Shown piece after piece: positions 21,871-30,560 of a stretch of 64,000 bases of DNA; position 1 is the stretch's first letter, and each line of letters starts with the position of its first letter. The notes below the pieces were generated by a model. It made no database searches. It saw only the letters and a list, made by a program, of their open reading frames with translations, and was not told the origin of the DNA. This stretch comes from an uncultured Lachnoclostridium sp. (GTDB taxonomy: Bacteria > Bacillota > Clostridia > Lachnospirales > Lachnospiraceae): positions 1 to 64,000 of the forward strand of contig CANBKJ010000003.1 of the NCBI GenBank assembly GCA_947369165.1. The letters are read 5' to 3'. Position numbers and translations under genes: made by a program.

Positions 21871-22761
21871 CTAATTCCACCTTTTTTTCTTGATCCGCTG
21901 TATCGTAATAAATACGAACAGAAAACTGACACTGATATAATAGATCAATGCACTGACATCAAATATTCCCAGTGCAAAATTACTGTAACGGTCCACAATG
22001 GAGATCGAACTCAGCGTATTTCCAAGAAGATTATCAAATGCCTCTGTATTCAGTATAAATGTGGTCGCCAGCACCGCCTCGGCCACAATTCCGATCAGTG
22101 CCGAAAGCCATCCATTGTGAATCCACATGTTTAATACAAAAGCAAGGATCAGCACCAGTGCTGCCAGAAACCAAAATACAAAGGTATGTCCCGTGGGAAG
22201 CATCACCGCAAGGCTGCTCATCAGATACGTAAAAATCATAATGACACCAGAGGCCACTGCTGCGATCACCTGGCTCTCTGTCAGGGAAGAGATAAACATA
22301 CCGATGGCGATATAGGCAGAACCCAACAGGAAAAATCCTAACGCACTCCCATAAGCGATGGCAAAATCCACACTCTCTGTCCCCGTGGCGGCTCCCTTTA
22401 CCAGTCCCGATAGAATCAGAGGATACACACACAGGATCAGCATAGCAATAGCCAGCAGAGTCACCAGTGCGAGATATTTACCAAAAATAATCTTCGTCAC
22501 CGAGACCGGTGAGGTATACAATAACTGATCGGTCTTCTGTCGGTTCTCTTCTGCGATGATGCGCATGGTAAGCACTGGCACCAACAGAAGTATAAAGAAC
22601 ATCTGCATTCCCTGAAAGATAACAGAAAAATCTGTGTATCCGTTAATCAGGTTATATACCATAAAATACAGTCCGGCCAGAACTAAAAAGAAAGCGATAA
22701 ATATCCAGCCGATCATCGATGTAAAATAGGATCTTAATTCTTTTTTATAGATTGCCAGCAT
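21871..22761 (-). CDS. ABC transporter permease (GldF/ABC-2 type)
   Basis: MLAIYKKELRSYFTSMIGWIFIAFFLVLAGLYF; six predicted TMs. Confidence 0.87.
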   Translation of the reverse strand: MLAIYKKELRSYFTSMIGWIFIAFFLVLAGLYFMVYNLINGYTDFSVIFQGMQMFFILLLVPVLTMRIIAEENRQKTDQLLYTSPVSVTKIIFGKYLALVTLLAIAMLILCVYPLILSGLVKGAATGTESVDFAIAYGSALGFFLLGSAYIAIGMFISSLTESQVIAAVASGVIMIFTYLMSSLAVMLPTGHTFVFWFLAALVLILAFVLNMWIHNGWLSALIGIVAEAVLATTFILNTEAFDNLLGNTLSSISIVDRYSNFALGIFDVSALIYYISVSFLFVFITIQRIKKKRWN

Positions 22762-23803
22762 CTTGAACCTCCTCCTCTTCTCCTGACACAGCTTCTGTCT
22801 TTGGTTGATTTCGTTTGGCTTTCATCTTTTTCTTTTCATCCTTTGTCATCTTTCCACCGTACTGGCGTGTTCCCTCTCCCGTCAGACGCAGGAATACTTC
22901 TTCCAGGGTAGGAACTTTCAGATTCATCTCCAGAATCGGGCACTTTGCCTCGGCAAAGGCATAAAAGATCTCTTCCCTGGGATCAAACTCCGCAGGGCTG
23001 GAGAGTTCGATCTGATACACCTCTGCTTCTCCGGTGCCCAGCACTTTGGAGTAGGTAATATGCTCTATTTTTTCTATGACACTCTTGATCAGATCTTTAT
23101 TTCCCTTCGCCTTAAACGTAAGGTCATTGGTCTGTGCGATGTGCCCCGGAATGTTTTCCGGCACGTCAGAAAGGATCATTTTTCCCTGATTGATGATCAT
23201 GATCTGATTGCAGACTGCGCTTACCTCCTGCATAATATGGGAGCTAAGCAGGATGGTGTGCTCTTTGCTGAGTTCCCGGATCAGATTTCGGATCTCCAGA
23301 ATCTGCTTAGGATCCAGTCCCACCGTGGGCTCGTCCAGAATTAGGATTTCCGGATCCCCGATCATTGCTCCGGCGAGTCCCACTCTCTGTTTATATCCCT
23401 TGGACAAATGCTTGATCAGTCGTTCCGACACATCCTGTATCTTCGTCGCCCGCATGACCTTTCGCACCGTTTTTTCCTTATCACTGCTTTTCACGCCCTT
23501 TAGATTGGACACAAAATTCAGATATTCCCCTACCTTCATATCCGGATAGAGGGGTGGCTGCTCCGGCAGATAGCCGATACTCGCCTTCACCTTCTCCGGC
23601 TCATCATAAATATCATAACCGTTTACCGTTACTTCTCCCTCCGTCGGGGATATGTAGCCGGTGATTATATTCATGGTCGTTGATTTGCCGGCACCATTCG
23701 GTCCCAGAAACCCAACAATCTGTCCCTTCTCCACGGTAAAGCTCAAATGATCCACCACATCGCGGTCTCCATAACGCTTCACCAGATTTTTTACCTCTAT
23801 CAA
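22745..23803 (-). CDS. ABC transporter ATP-binding protein (GldA-like)
   Basis: GFLGPNGAGKSTTMNIITGYISPTEG; LSKGYKQRVGLAGAMIGDPEILILDEPTVGLDP. Confidence 0.93.
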   Translation of the reverse strand: MIEVKNLVKRYGDRDVVDHLSFTVEKGQIVGFLGPNGAGKSTTMNIITGYISPTEGEVTVNGYDIYDEPEKVKASIGYLPEQPPLYPDMKVGEYLNFVSNLKGVKSSDKEKTVRKVMRATKIQDVSERLIKHLSKGYKQRVGLAGAMIGDPEILILDEPTVGLDPKQILEIRNLIRELSKEHTILLSSHIMQEVSAVCNQIMIINQGKMILSDVPENIPGHIAQTNDLTFKAKGNKDLIKSVIEKIEHITYSKVLGTGEAEVYQIELSSPAEFDPREEIFYAFAEAKCPILEMNLKVPTLEEVFLRLTGEGTRQYGGKMTKDEKKKMKAKRNQPKTEAVSGEEEEVQDAGNL

Positions 23804-23935
23804 AATCTTACCTCCTTAACCAATAAGTTCGTTTTGCCCATTGTCGGGCCAGCCTGACGGTATCATTTATTGTACTATCTTTATGTTACCAAAATGTGAA
23901 CAAAACATCAGATGAAACTACTAAGCTTAAAAGGA

Positions 23936-24478
23936 TCAAGAGCGATACATCCATTGGACCAGAGGAACGTTGATTCGTGCCTCCAGCACGCAGCTGAGGA
24001 CAAACACCAGGAGAATCACAATGACCGCGGGCATCTGTTTCTCCCTTCTGCGTTCCAGGATCCGGTAAAAGGAATAGATATAGAGAGGGATCAAAAAAAA
24101 CAGATGGGGGACTCCGGTAATCAGCCAGAATAAAATGCCCTTTGTCCCCCGCATCATTACAAAAAAGGTAAGCAGAAAACCAGACTGCAGCCCGGTAAAC
24201 ATAATAAAGGCACGGATATAGAACTTATATATCTTCGTATACCCTGCCAGCCAGAGGACAGAAAACACCTTGCCCCGTTCCCATAATACAAACAAAAGAG
24301 CCTGAAGAAAGTCCTGCTCCTCCATCGCCCAGAGAAGCATATTTTCCTCCATGTGTGCCAGTGCCTCTCCCGCTGGCTTCTGACACATATAATATAATAT
24401 TCCACCGGAAAAAAAACCGGCCAAAAAAAACAAAACTGCTTTTTTCTTCCGGTTTTTTATAAATTCTTTAAAACTCAT
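23936..24478 (-). CDS. spoIIM: Integral membrane protein, probable stage II sporulation protein M
   Basis: MSFKEFIKNRKKKAVLFFLAGFFSGGILYYM...; length and topology fit SpoIIM; start set at 24478. Confidence 0.5.
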   Translation of the reverse strand: MSFKEFIKNRKKKAVLFFLAGFFSGGILYYMCQKPAGEALAHMEENMLLWAMEEQDFLQALLFVLWERGKVFSVLWLAGYTKIYKFYIRAFIMFTGLQSGFLLTFFVMMRGTKGILFWLITGVPHLFFLIPLYIYSFYRILERRREKQMPAVIVILLVFVLSCVLEARINVPLVQWMYRS

Positions 24479-24619
24479 ATCCTGTCCTCCCCCACAGACA
24501 GGCATAGTTCCACTTCCAATGCCTGCCATCTCTCTTCTATCTATATGAGAGGAAGGGTGCAGTTATGAACAATTGTTGCGGATCAAAATAATTCATTCAA
24601 TAAGATAAAGTATATAGAT

Positions 24620-25042
24620 TTAGATGGATTTAATAAAAAACATCTCCATCGGCTGTGCAAATTCAGGAATATCGATCACAAATCCTCCACAATCCTTATA
24701 TCCTAATTTTCGATAGACATGTTGTGCTTCTTCATCTACCTGTGTAGATGTTAACAGCATTTTATATCCTTGTGCTTTCATATCATGTTCCCAGTACTCG
24801 ATGAGCTGTCTGCCATAGCCCTTTCCCTGATATTCCCAGTCCACAAAAACCATGGTACAAAAAGGAGTATTGTCCCAGAACAGATTGTACCTTAATAAAC
24901 CGATAGGCTTATCATTTAACAATAAAATATATCCTTGTTTCATCTGTACTTTATGATCAAACTCCTTTTCCGGTAAATGCTGGTCCAGACGATACCAGAA
25001 TGTTTTGTCCGATGACTCTAAATATCTAATGGTTAACATCAC
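24620..25042 (-). CDS. GNAT family N-acetyltransferase
   Basis: VDWEYQGKGYGRQLIEYWEHDMKAQG is the acetyl-CoA-binding motif. Confidence 0.88.
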   Translation of the reverse strand: MMLTIRYLESSDKTFWYRLDQHLPEKEFDHKVQMKQGYILLLNDKPIGLLRYNLFWDNTPFCTMVFVDWEYQGKGYGRQLIEYWEHDMKAQGYKMLLTSTQVDEEAQHVYRKLGYKDCGGFVIDIPEFAQPMEMFFIKSI

Positions 25043-25091
25043 GTATTCCTCCTTACAGTATAATAGTTAATAGAAACTTTACTTTTCCTTG

Positions 25092-25120
25092 TTGACAAAC
25101 TCCAATAGGGAGAATATAAT
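25092..25120 (+). promoter_or_regulatory. Consensus sigma-A promoter for the TetR-antiporter operon
   Basis: TTGACA (25092-25097), N17, TATAAT (25115-25120). Confidence 0.85.
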
Positions 25121-25153
25121 GGAAACAAAAAAAGGGGATTTTGTTTCCATTAT
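25116..25153 (+). promoter_or_regulatory. Perfect 15-bp inverted repeat, probable TetR operator
   Basis: ATAATGGAAACAAAA - AAAGGGGA - TTTTGTTTCCATTAT, overlapping the -10 and the presumed TSS. Confidence 0.75.
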
Positions 25154-25643
25154 GAAAGACAAAATAATTCAGGCTTCTATCGAAGGTCTTAGAAATGAAG
25201 GGTTAAAATTTTCAGTCGATTTATTAGCCAATAAATTAAAGATTTCCAAGAAAACAGTTTATAAATATTTTCCCGACAAAGAAGCGCTTGCGGTAGCTTT
25301 ATATGAATCCTACTATTCGGACGCCACAGAACAGGCGAAGAAATTTATTGAAAAAAATACTAAGTCGTCCTATAAAGAATTGCTTCAGCTTTACTTTGAT
25401 TCAAAAAGAATGACACACAGTGATATTTTTAATAAATATACACTAAATCAAAGGATTTACGCATATACAACAGAAAAAGCTGATTCCCTTTGGGAGATCA
25501 TCGCTGCATCTTTTTATGGAGAACAATCCGAGACAGACAAAAAAGTGTTTCGGGTTATTGTTGATGGTTCATTTGAAAAGCTTTGCAGCGACTGCTCAGT
25601 ATTGGAAGCTGTGATAGAAAGGCTGGTGGATTTACTATGGTGA
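25152..25643 (+). CDS. TetR/AcrR family regulator
   Basis: MKDKIIQASIEGLRNEGLKFSVDLLANKLKISKKTVYKYFPDKEALAVALYESYY; the promoter position argues for the internal ATG at 25152 rather than the 25089 start. Confidence 0.85.
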   Translation: MKDKIIQASIEGLRNEGLKFSVDLLANKLKISKKTVYKYFPDKEALAVALYESYYSDATEQAKKFIEKNTKSSYKELLQLYFDSKRMTHSDIFNKYTLNQRIYAYTTEKADSLWEIIAASFYGEQSETDKKVFRVIVDGSFEKLCSDCSVLEAVIERLVDLLW

Positions 25644-26857
25644 TTGAACTGCTTCATATTTTTGCAATTATATGTACTGCTTTTGCCTGCGGAAAACTGG
25701 CATCCAAAATAAAACTGCCTGCTATTCTTGGCTGGTTGATTGCCGGTATCGTTTTTGGCCCTTACCTTGCCGGAATCATGACCTTAGACACCATAAATTC
25801 CCTGTGGTATAAAATCTTTATAAAATTTTTTGAGTGCTTTGCAGGCGTCATGATAGGCCGCGAGATAATCTTTAAAAAAATCGCAAAATCTGGCAGACAG
25901 ATTATCGTGATTACTTTTGTGCAGTCCATTGGTACATTTCTTTTTGTATATATTGTTTTTGCCATCGTATTTTTTATTTCAGATCTCCCTGTTTATCTGG
26001 CAGTTATATTTGGCGGCATTGCGCTTGCCACAGCTCCGGCGCCTGCATTGTCTATTGTAAATGAGTATCATGCAGACGGGCCGGTTACCAAAACATTGAT
26101 TCCGCTTGCTGCGATTGACGATATCATTGGGGTTATTGTTTTCTTTACCGTAATATCTTTTGTAAATGGCATGAACGGAAGCTCTTCCACTTCCCCTTTT
26201 ATAATAGTGGGAATGATTCTGCTTCCATTTGCTATAGGAATATTGGCAGGGATTTGTGCTGCATTTTTGATGAAGCGGTCAATTCATAATACCAAAAGGC
26301 TGATACTGCTGTTGACATTCCTCTGCATTTCGGCATTATGCGGCCTATTGACAGATAAGTACATTTTCCATTCTTTCAGCCTGAATTATCTGCTGATTGG
26401 CATGGCATTTAGTGCAACCGTTGCAAATAAGATCCCGGAACAGGAACTTGCCAATGTACTGAAACTGTATGATCCTCTTTTGAATCTCTCTTTCGTCATT
26501 GTCATAGTAAACCTTGGCATGCCGTTGGATTACCGTCTGATAGCAGGGGCAGGTTTATTTACAGCAATTTACATTCTTTCAAGGGCGGCAGGAAAAATCG
26601 GTGGGGCGTATTTGGGCGGTAAAATAACAAAAGCGGAACCCTCTGTCACAAAATATCTTGGATTTACATTATTGCCTCACTCCGGCGTGTCTTTGGTATT
26701 TACAGGTATCGCTGTTTCAACTTTAACTGTTATTGATGCATCCCTTGCGTCGATTGTATCAGGAACAATTGTTGCATCTGCTATCATCAATGAAGTTATT
26801 GCTGTTATTGTTGCAAAATTCGCTTTCAAACGGGCTGGAGAAATAGAGGAACGATAA
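25637..26857 (+). CDS. CPA2-type cation:proton antiporter
   Basis: 12-TM exchanger, MVIELLHIFAIICTAFACGKLASKIKLPAILGWLIAGIVFGP; start overlaps the TetR stop by 7 bp. Confidence 0.85.
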   Translation: MVIELLHIFAIICTAFACGKLASKIKLPAILGWLIAGIVFGPYLAGIMTLDTINSLWYKIFIKFFECFAGVMIGREIIFKKIAKSGRQIIVITFVQSIGTFLFVYIVFAIVFFISDLPVYLAVIFGGIALATAPAPALSIVNEYHADGPVTKTLIPLAAIDDIIGVIVFFTVISFVNGMNGSSSTSPFIIVGMILLPFAIGILAGICAAFLMKRSIHNTKRLILLLTFLCISALCGLLTDKYIFHSFSLNYLLIGMAFSATVANKIPEQELANVLKLYDPLLNLSFVIVIVNLGMPLDYRLIAGAGLFTAIYILSRAAGKIGGAYLGGKITKAEPSVTKYLGFTLLPHSGVSLVFTGIAVSTLTVIDASLASIVSGTIVASAIINEVIAVIVAKFAFKRAGEIEER

Positions 26858-26919
26858 CAATTAAATCTTTCATATAATGTGTCAACTCTATTGACTATTG
26901 TTCAATATTTCCCCACGCT

Positions 26920-27354
26920 TTACACAGAAACCGAAATATTACTGCTCTGCTCCCCCTGGCTCACTCCCCCTGTCTTAGTATAAATAACAGGTTCCTTGAC
27001 TGTAACTGGTTTTGCCGTATCCTCGCTTCCTTCCACGGTATCTGCTTTTGTATCCTTGCTTTCTGCCACTGTATCTTCCAGTTTTTCCTTTTCCTCCCTG
27101 CGTTTTTCGATTGCTTTCTCACGCTCTAACTTCTCTTTTTCTCTTGCTTCCTCCGCTTCTTCCTTCATGCCCTCATTGGCTTTTACCTGATATTTCTCTG
27201 CCCTTTCTGAGAAATCGCCAGCATACTCCATGGCACGCTCCATGGTGGCTGTATCACCTCTGCGCCTTGCCTCCTTAAAAACCCGCATAGGCGTATTTAA
27301 CAGATTCACGTTTGTACTTGCTCCTACTAATCCTTCCATTGTTTTTGTATGCAT
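26920..27354 (-). CDS. Hypothetical charged coiled-coil protein
   Basis: MHTKTMEGLVGASTNVNLLNTPMRVFKEARRRGDTATMERAMEYAGDFSERAEKYQ...; RBS GGAAAGGAG before ATG at 27354. Confidence 0.75.
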   Translation of the reverse strand: MHTKTMEGLVGASTNVNLLNTPMRVFKEARRRGDTATMERAMEYAGDFSERAEKYQVKANEGMKEEAEEAREKEKLEREKAIEKRREEKEKLEDTVAESKDTKADTVEGSEDTAKPVTVKEPVIYTKTGGVSQGEQSSNISVSV

Positions 27355-27495
27355 GATATTAATCTCCTTTCCGAAACGTATGCGAAAGGCCACGAGAAAT
27401 CTGAGAAGGAGATTTCTCGTCTGCCATCAATCCTTCATTTTCTTTTTCGTCAGACTCAATATTCCAGTTTAGATTTCCGTATTAAACGGTCTGTT

Positions 27496-28833
27496 TCATG
27501 ATATATCCGTCATTATCATGGGAATAAGAACAGATACTTCAAATACATGGTTCACAACCTTCATACTGACCGTGCCATCATACTTTCTGACAGTTTCATT
27601 AATATTAAAGATGCCCATCCCCTGCTTTATCTCCTTTACATTTTTCAGAACGGTTCCGTTTTTTATTACCAGAAGCAGGCATTTTTTAATCTGCTGAAAC
27701 TGCATATCCACAAAACGGTATTCCACATCTGTTATTTCCGTGCAGGCCTTTATCGCATTGTCTAAAAGATTTCCCAAAAGTACACATAGATCAAATTCAT
27801 CAACGGTACAATTCTTAGGGATCTGCATATCTGCCACCCATCGAATAGAAAGCTCCTCTGCTTTTTTCTTTTTGCTGAACAATAATGCATCTACAGCCCG
27901 ATTTCCTGTCACCTCATCGCTGCCGCCGATATTTCCATTCTCCATCATCTTTTTCAGATATTTTTCTGCCTTATCTAATTCCTTCTTTTCCCATAATCCA
28001 TACAATGCAAGCACATGATTTTTCATGTCATGCCGTAACCCTTCCATCTGCAGATACTGCTCATTCAGCATTTTATAAAACTCAATCTGTGAATCGTACT
28101 GTTCCTTCTTCCGCTGTTCCATGTAAATCTTATTCATGAAAAATACGAAACCTCCGGCAATACACACTGCCAGCACTGTCAAAAGACAAATTGAGATATG
28201 ACTGAAGATCTGATTATAATAAACATCCCAATATTCCGCTCCATTGGCATTTGATACTACCATAATTCCATTGCTTGCTCCCCAGTTCACAAGATCTACA
28301 ACGGCAACAATACCTGCGATGAAAACAGACATTAAAAAGTACCAGTTATTTATTTTATGTTCAAATACGGAACCAATCCCATTTCTTAAAATGTTCAATA
28401 CCAGAATAACTATACAATAAGCCGCAGCGCCAATTATATTTTCCAGTCCCGGTTCAATATACGTTACTTGTCCACCCGTAGTCCAATTTGTATAAACCAG
28501 AACGATACAAGAAAAAAAGGAACACCCAAAATTCAACACCAATGTCCTGACAGCAATCAGCAGCATCGCTGTAAAAATTTTCTTCGCTGGGTTATCTAAA
28601 AAAATGAGATAAAACAACCCCAAATATAGTATGTGGTTTATCATTACCAGTAAAATATACGAAATGCCGATACTTTCATTTAAAATGCCTATACCTGCTT
28701 CCAAAACTAACAAGAGAATAATAAATGCTTTTTTATCTATCTTAACATGATTCAGATATCTTTCGCTAAATCTGTACAATGATACTATATATCCTATATA
28801 GCAGAACAGGAATACCATAAATCCCCAGCTCAT
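27496..28833 (-). CDS. GHKL-domain sensor histidine kinase (AgrC-like)
   Basis: Six or more N-terminal TMs; LRHDMKNHVLALYGL H-box; LGNLLDNAIKAC N-box. Confidence 0.9.
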   Translation of the reverse strand: MSWGFMVFLFCYIGYIVSLYRFSERYLNHVKIDKKAFIILLLVLEAGIGILNESIGISYILLVMINHILYLGLFYLIFLDNPAKKIFTAMLLIAVRTLVLNFGCSFFSCIVLVYTNWTTGGQVTYIEPGLENIIGAAAYCIVILVLNILRNGIGSVFEHKINNWYFLMSVFIAGIVAVVDLVNWGASNGIMVVSNANGAEYWDVYYNQIFSHISICLLTVLAVCIAGGFVFFMNKIYMEQRKKEQYDSQIEFYKMLNEQYLQMEGLRHDMKNHVLALYGLWEKKELDKAEKYLKKMMENGNIGGSDEVTGNRAVDALLFSKKKKAEELSIRWVADMQIPKNCTVDEFDLCVLLGNLLDNAIKACTEITDVEYRFVDMQFQQIKKCLLLVIKNGTVLKNVKEIKQGMGIFNINETVRKYDGTVSMKVVNHVFEVSVLIPMIMTDIS

Positions 28834-29546
28834 ATACTGCCTCCGCTTCTTTTCATATATTCCATGATCTCCTGGCAGAATGCTTCATATCTTCTTTTTG
28901 CTATTGCTATTTTTTCCCCGGTATCCAGAAGTATTTCCTGTCTGTTATAACTGTCCACATATTTTAGATTTACGAGAAAGCTTTTATGGCATCGAAAAAA
29001 ACCTTTTCCCTTCAGCTCATCCTCAAGAGTTCCCATCTGCTCATAATAGTCAAAGCAGCCTTCCACGCCATGAACAGAAACAACTCTTCCTTTTATTTCA
29101 AAATAATAGATATCTCTTAAATACAGCTTTTTTTTCCTTCTATCCTGATGGATCATCATAAATTCCTGGGAATCGTTTTCCAGTTTTTTTACCGCTCTTT
29201 GCAAAACTCTTTCCAATTTAAGATGGTCAACAGGTTTTACCAGATATTGAAAAGCTTCTACATCATACGCTTGGAAAACATAATCCCTGCTTGCCGATAT
29301 AAAAACAAGTATTTTGTCAAATGACTTATCCCTTAAAAGCTGTGCCGTTCTCATACCATTTATCCCACACATCATAATATCCAGAAAAACGATGTCAAAA
29401 TTCTCTATGGCATTTAACAGATCCCTTCCACTGGAAAACTGACGCACAATAAAAGGAATGCCTGTCTCCTCTAAAATCTCTTTAATATTTTTTGCCATAT
29501 TACAGCAATCCAGCATTTCATCATCACATACTGCTACTGAAAGCAT
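28830..29546 (-). CDS. LytTR-family response regulator (AgrA-like)
   Basis: VAVCDDEMLDCCNMAKNI...FDIVFLDIMM receiver; FFRCHKSFLVNLKYVDSYNRQEILLDTGEKIAIAKRRY LytTR domain; 4-bp overlap with the kinase. Confidence 0.93.
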   Translation of the reverse strand: MLSVAVCDDEMLDCCNMAKNIKEILEETGIPFIVRQFSSGRDLLNAIENFDIVFLDIMMCGINGMRTAQLLRDKSFDKILVFISASRDYVFQAYDVEAFQYLVKPVDHLKLERVLQRAVKKLENDSQEFMMIHQDRRKKKLYLRDIYYFEIKGRVVSVHGVEGCFDYYEQMGTLEDELKGKGFFRCHKSFLVNLKYVDSYNRQEILLDTGEKIAIAKRRYEAFCQEIMEYMKRSGGSI

Positions 29547-29616
29547 CTATATCACCTGCCTGAAATCATTATAAGTTATATATCGGCAAAAAACAGCTTA
29601 TATATTTTTCCATGTC

Positions 29617-29646
29617 ACAAACGAGAGATATAAGGTATCGAACGGT
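29617..29646 (-). promoter_or_regulatory. Candidate LytTR binding direct repeat
   Basis: Minus strand ACCGTTCGA-N12-CTCGTTTGT, 71-100 bp upstream of the LytTR regulator start. Confidence 0.4.
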
Positions 29647-29679
29647 ACCTTATTATGGTTTACTCCGATAATCCGCACT

Positions 29680-29717
29680 GAAAAAGGACCTAAACGCTCT
29701 GTCTAAGTCCTTTCCAA
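29680..29717 (-). terminator. Terminator after the NUDIX gene
   Basis: Minus strand AAAGGACTTAGACAGAGCGTTTAGGTCCTTTTT. Confidence 0.7.
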
Positions 29718-29756
29718 ATGGATGATATTTCGTTTAGAGGGTACAAACTGCAGTTT

Positions 29757-30290
29757 TCATTTCTTAAGATTCTTATAGGCAAGCACCCCGGCAATGGTCT
29801 TGGCGTCGGTGATCTCTCCCGAATAGATCATTTTCTCGATCTCTTCTATGGAATGCCGCTCAATATTGACAAACTCATTTTCATCTAGTCTCTGTCTGGA
29901 AGGAATGAGGTTCTCCGCATAGTATACAGCGATCAATTCGCTGGTATATGCCGCCGCTGTATTGACATTGATCAGATGGCGGATGTCCTCAGAACGATAC
30001 CCGGTTTCTTCCTCCAGCTCCCTGGCGGCGCAGATCTTAAAATCCTCTTCCACGCTGTCTCTTCCCCCGGCAGGAATCTCAAGCATCATATCATCTATAG
30101 CGCCCCGGTACTGCCGTACCATAAGTATTTTTCCCTCTTCATCTACCGGCACCACCGCCGCTGCGCCCTTGTGCTCAATCAGATCCCATTCTGCAATATT
30201 GCCATTGGGAACCTTCACATCCATAGAATAAAAATCTACAATCTTACCCTTGTGCTCCAGCTTCTTACCAATAATCTCAAACTTATCCAT
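29757..30290 (-). CDS. NUDIX hydrolase (ADP-ribose pyrophosphatase-like)
   Basis: NUDIX box (GGRDSVEEDFKICAARELEEETGY); start set at 30290. Confidence 0.92.
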   Translation of the reverse strand: MDKFEIIGKKLEHKGKIVDFYSMDVKVPNGNIAEWDLIEHKGAAAVVPVDEEGKILMVRQYRGAIDDMMLEIPAGGRDSVEEDFKICAARELEEETGYRSEDIRHLINVNTAAAYTSELIAVYYAENLIPSRQRLDENEFVNIERHSIEEIEKMIYSGEITDAKTIAGVLAYKNLKK

Positions 30291-30407
30291 ATACGATCCT
30301 CCCTTTGCTGTCACCGCAGTTGTGGGATATGAAACCGACAACTGCTACACGGATATTCGCCATATACTTATTTCAAACAATATATGTCTTATATTCTACT
30401 AAATATA

Positions 30408-30513
30408 TCCTGACAGTTCTGCTTCACAGAACTCTTTTTTGCTGCAGAGCCTGTCATAAAGCAAGCTTCTGACAGGCTCTGTAGCAAAAGAGTACCTAAC
30501 GGTACTGTCAGGA
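30408..30513. repeat. Cloverleaf-like multi-hairpin palindromic element
   Basis: Outer arms TCCTGACAGT/ACTGTCAGGA (10 bp, perfect) enclose three hairpins: AGTTCTG/CAGAACT, a ~24-bp stem including CAGAGCCTGTCA/TGACAGGCTCTG, and GTACC/GGTAC. Intergenic. Confidence 0.8.
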
Positions 30514-30560
30514 ATCATATTCATAAATTGTTTCTTCGTGCATGGCTCAAAATCTTCGCG

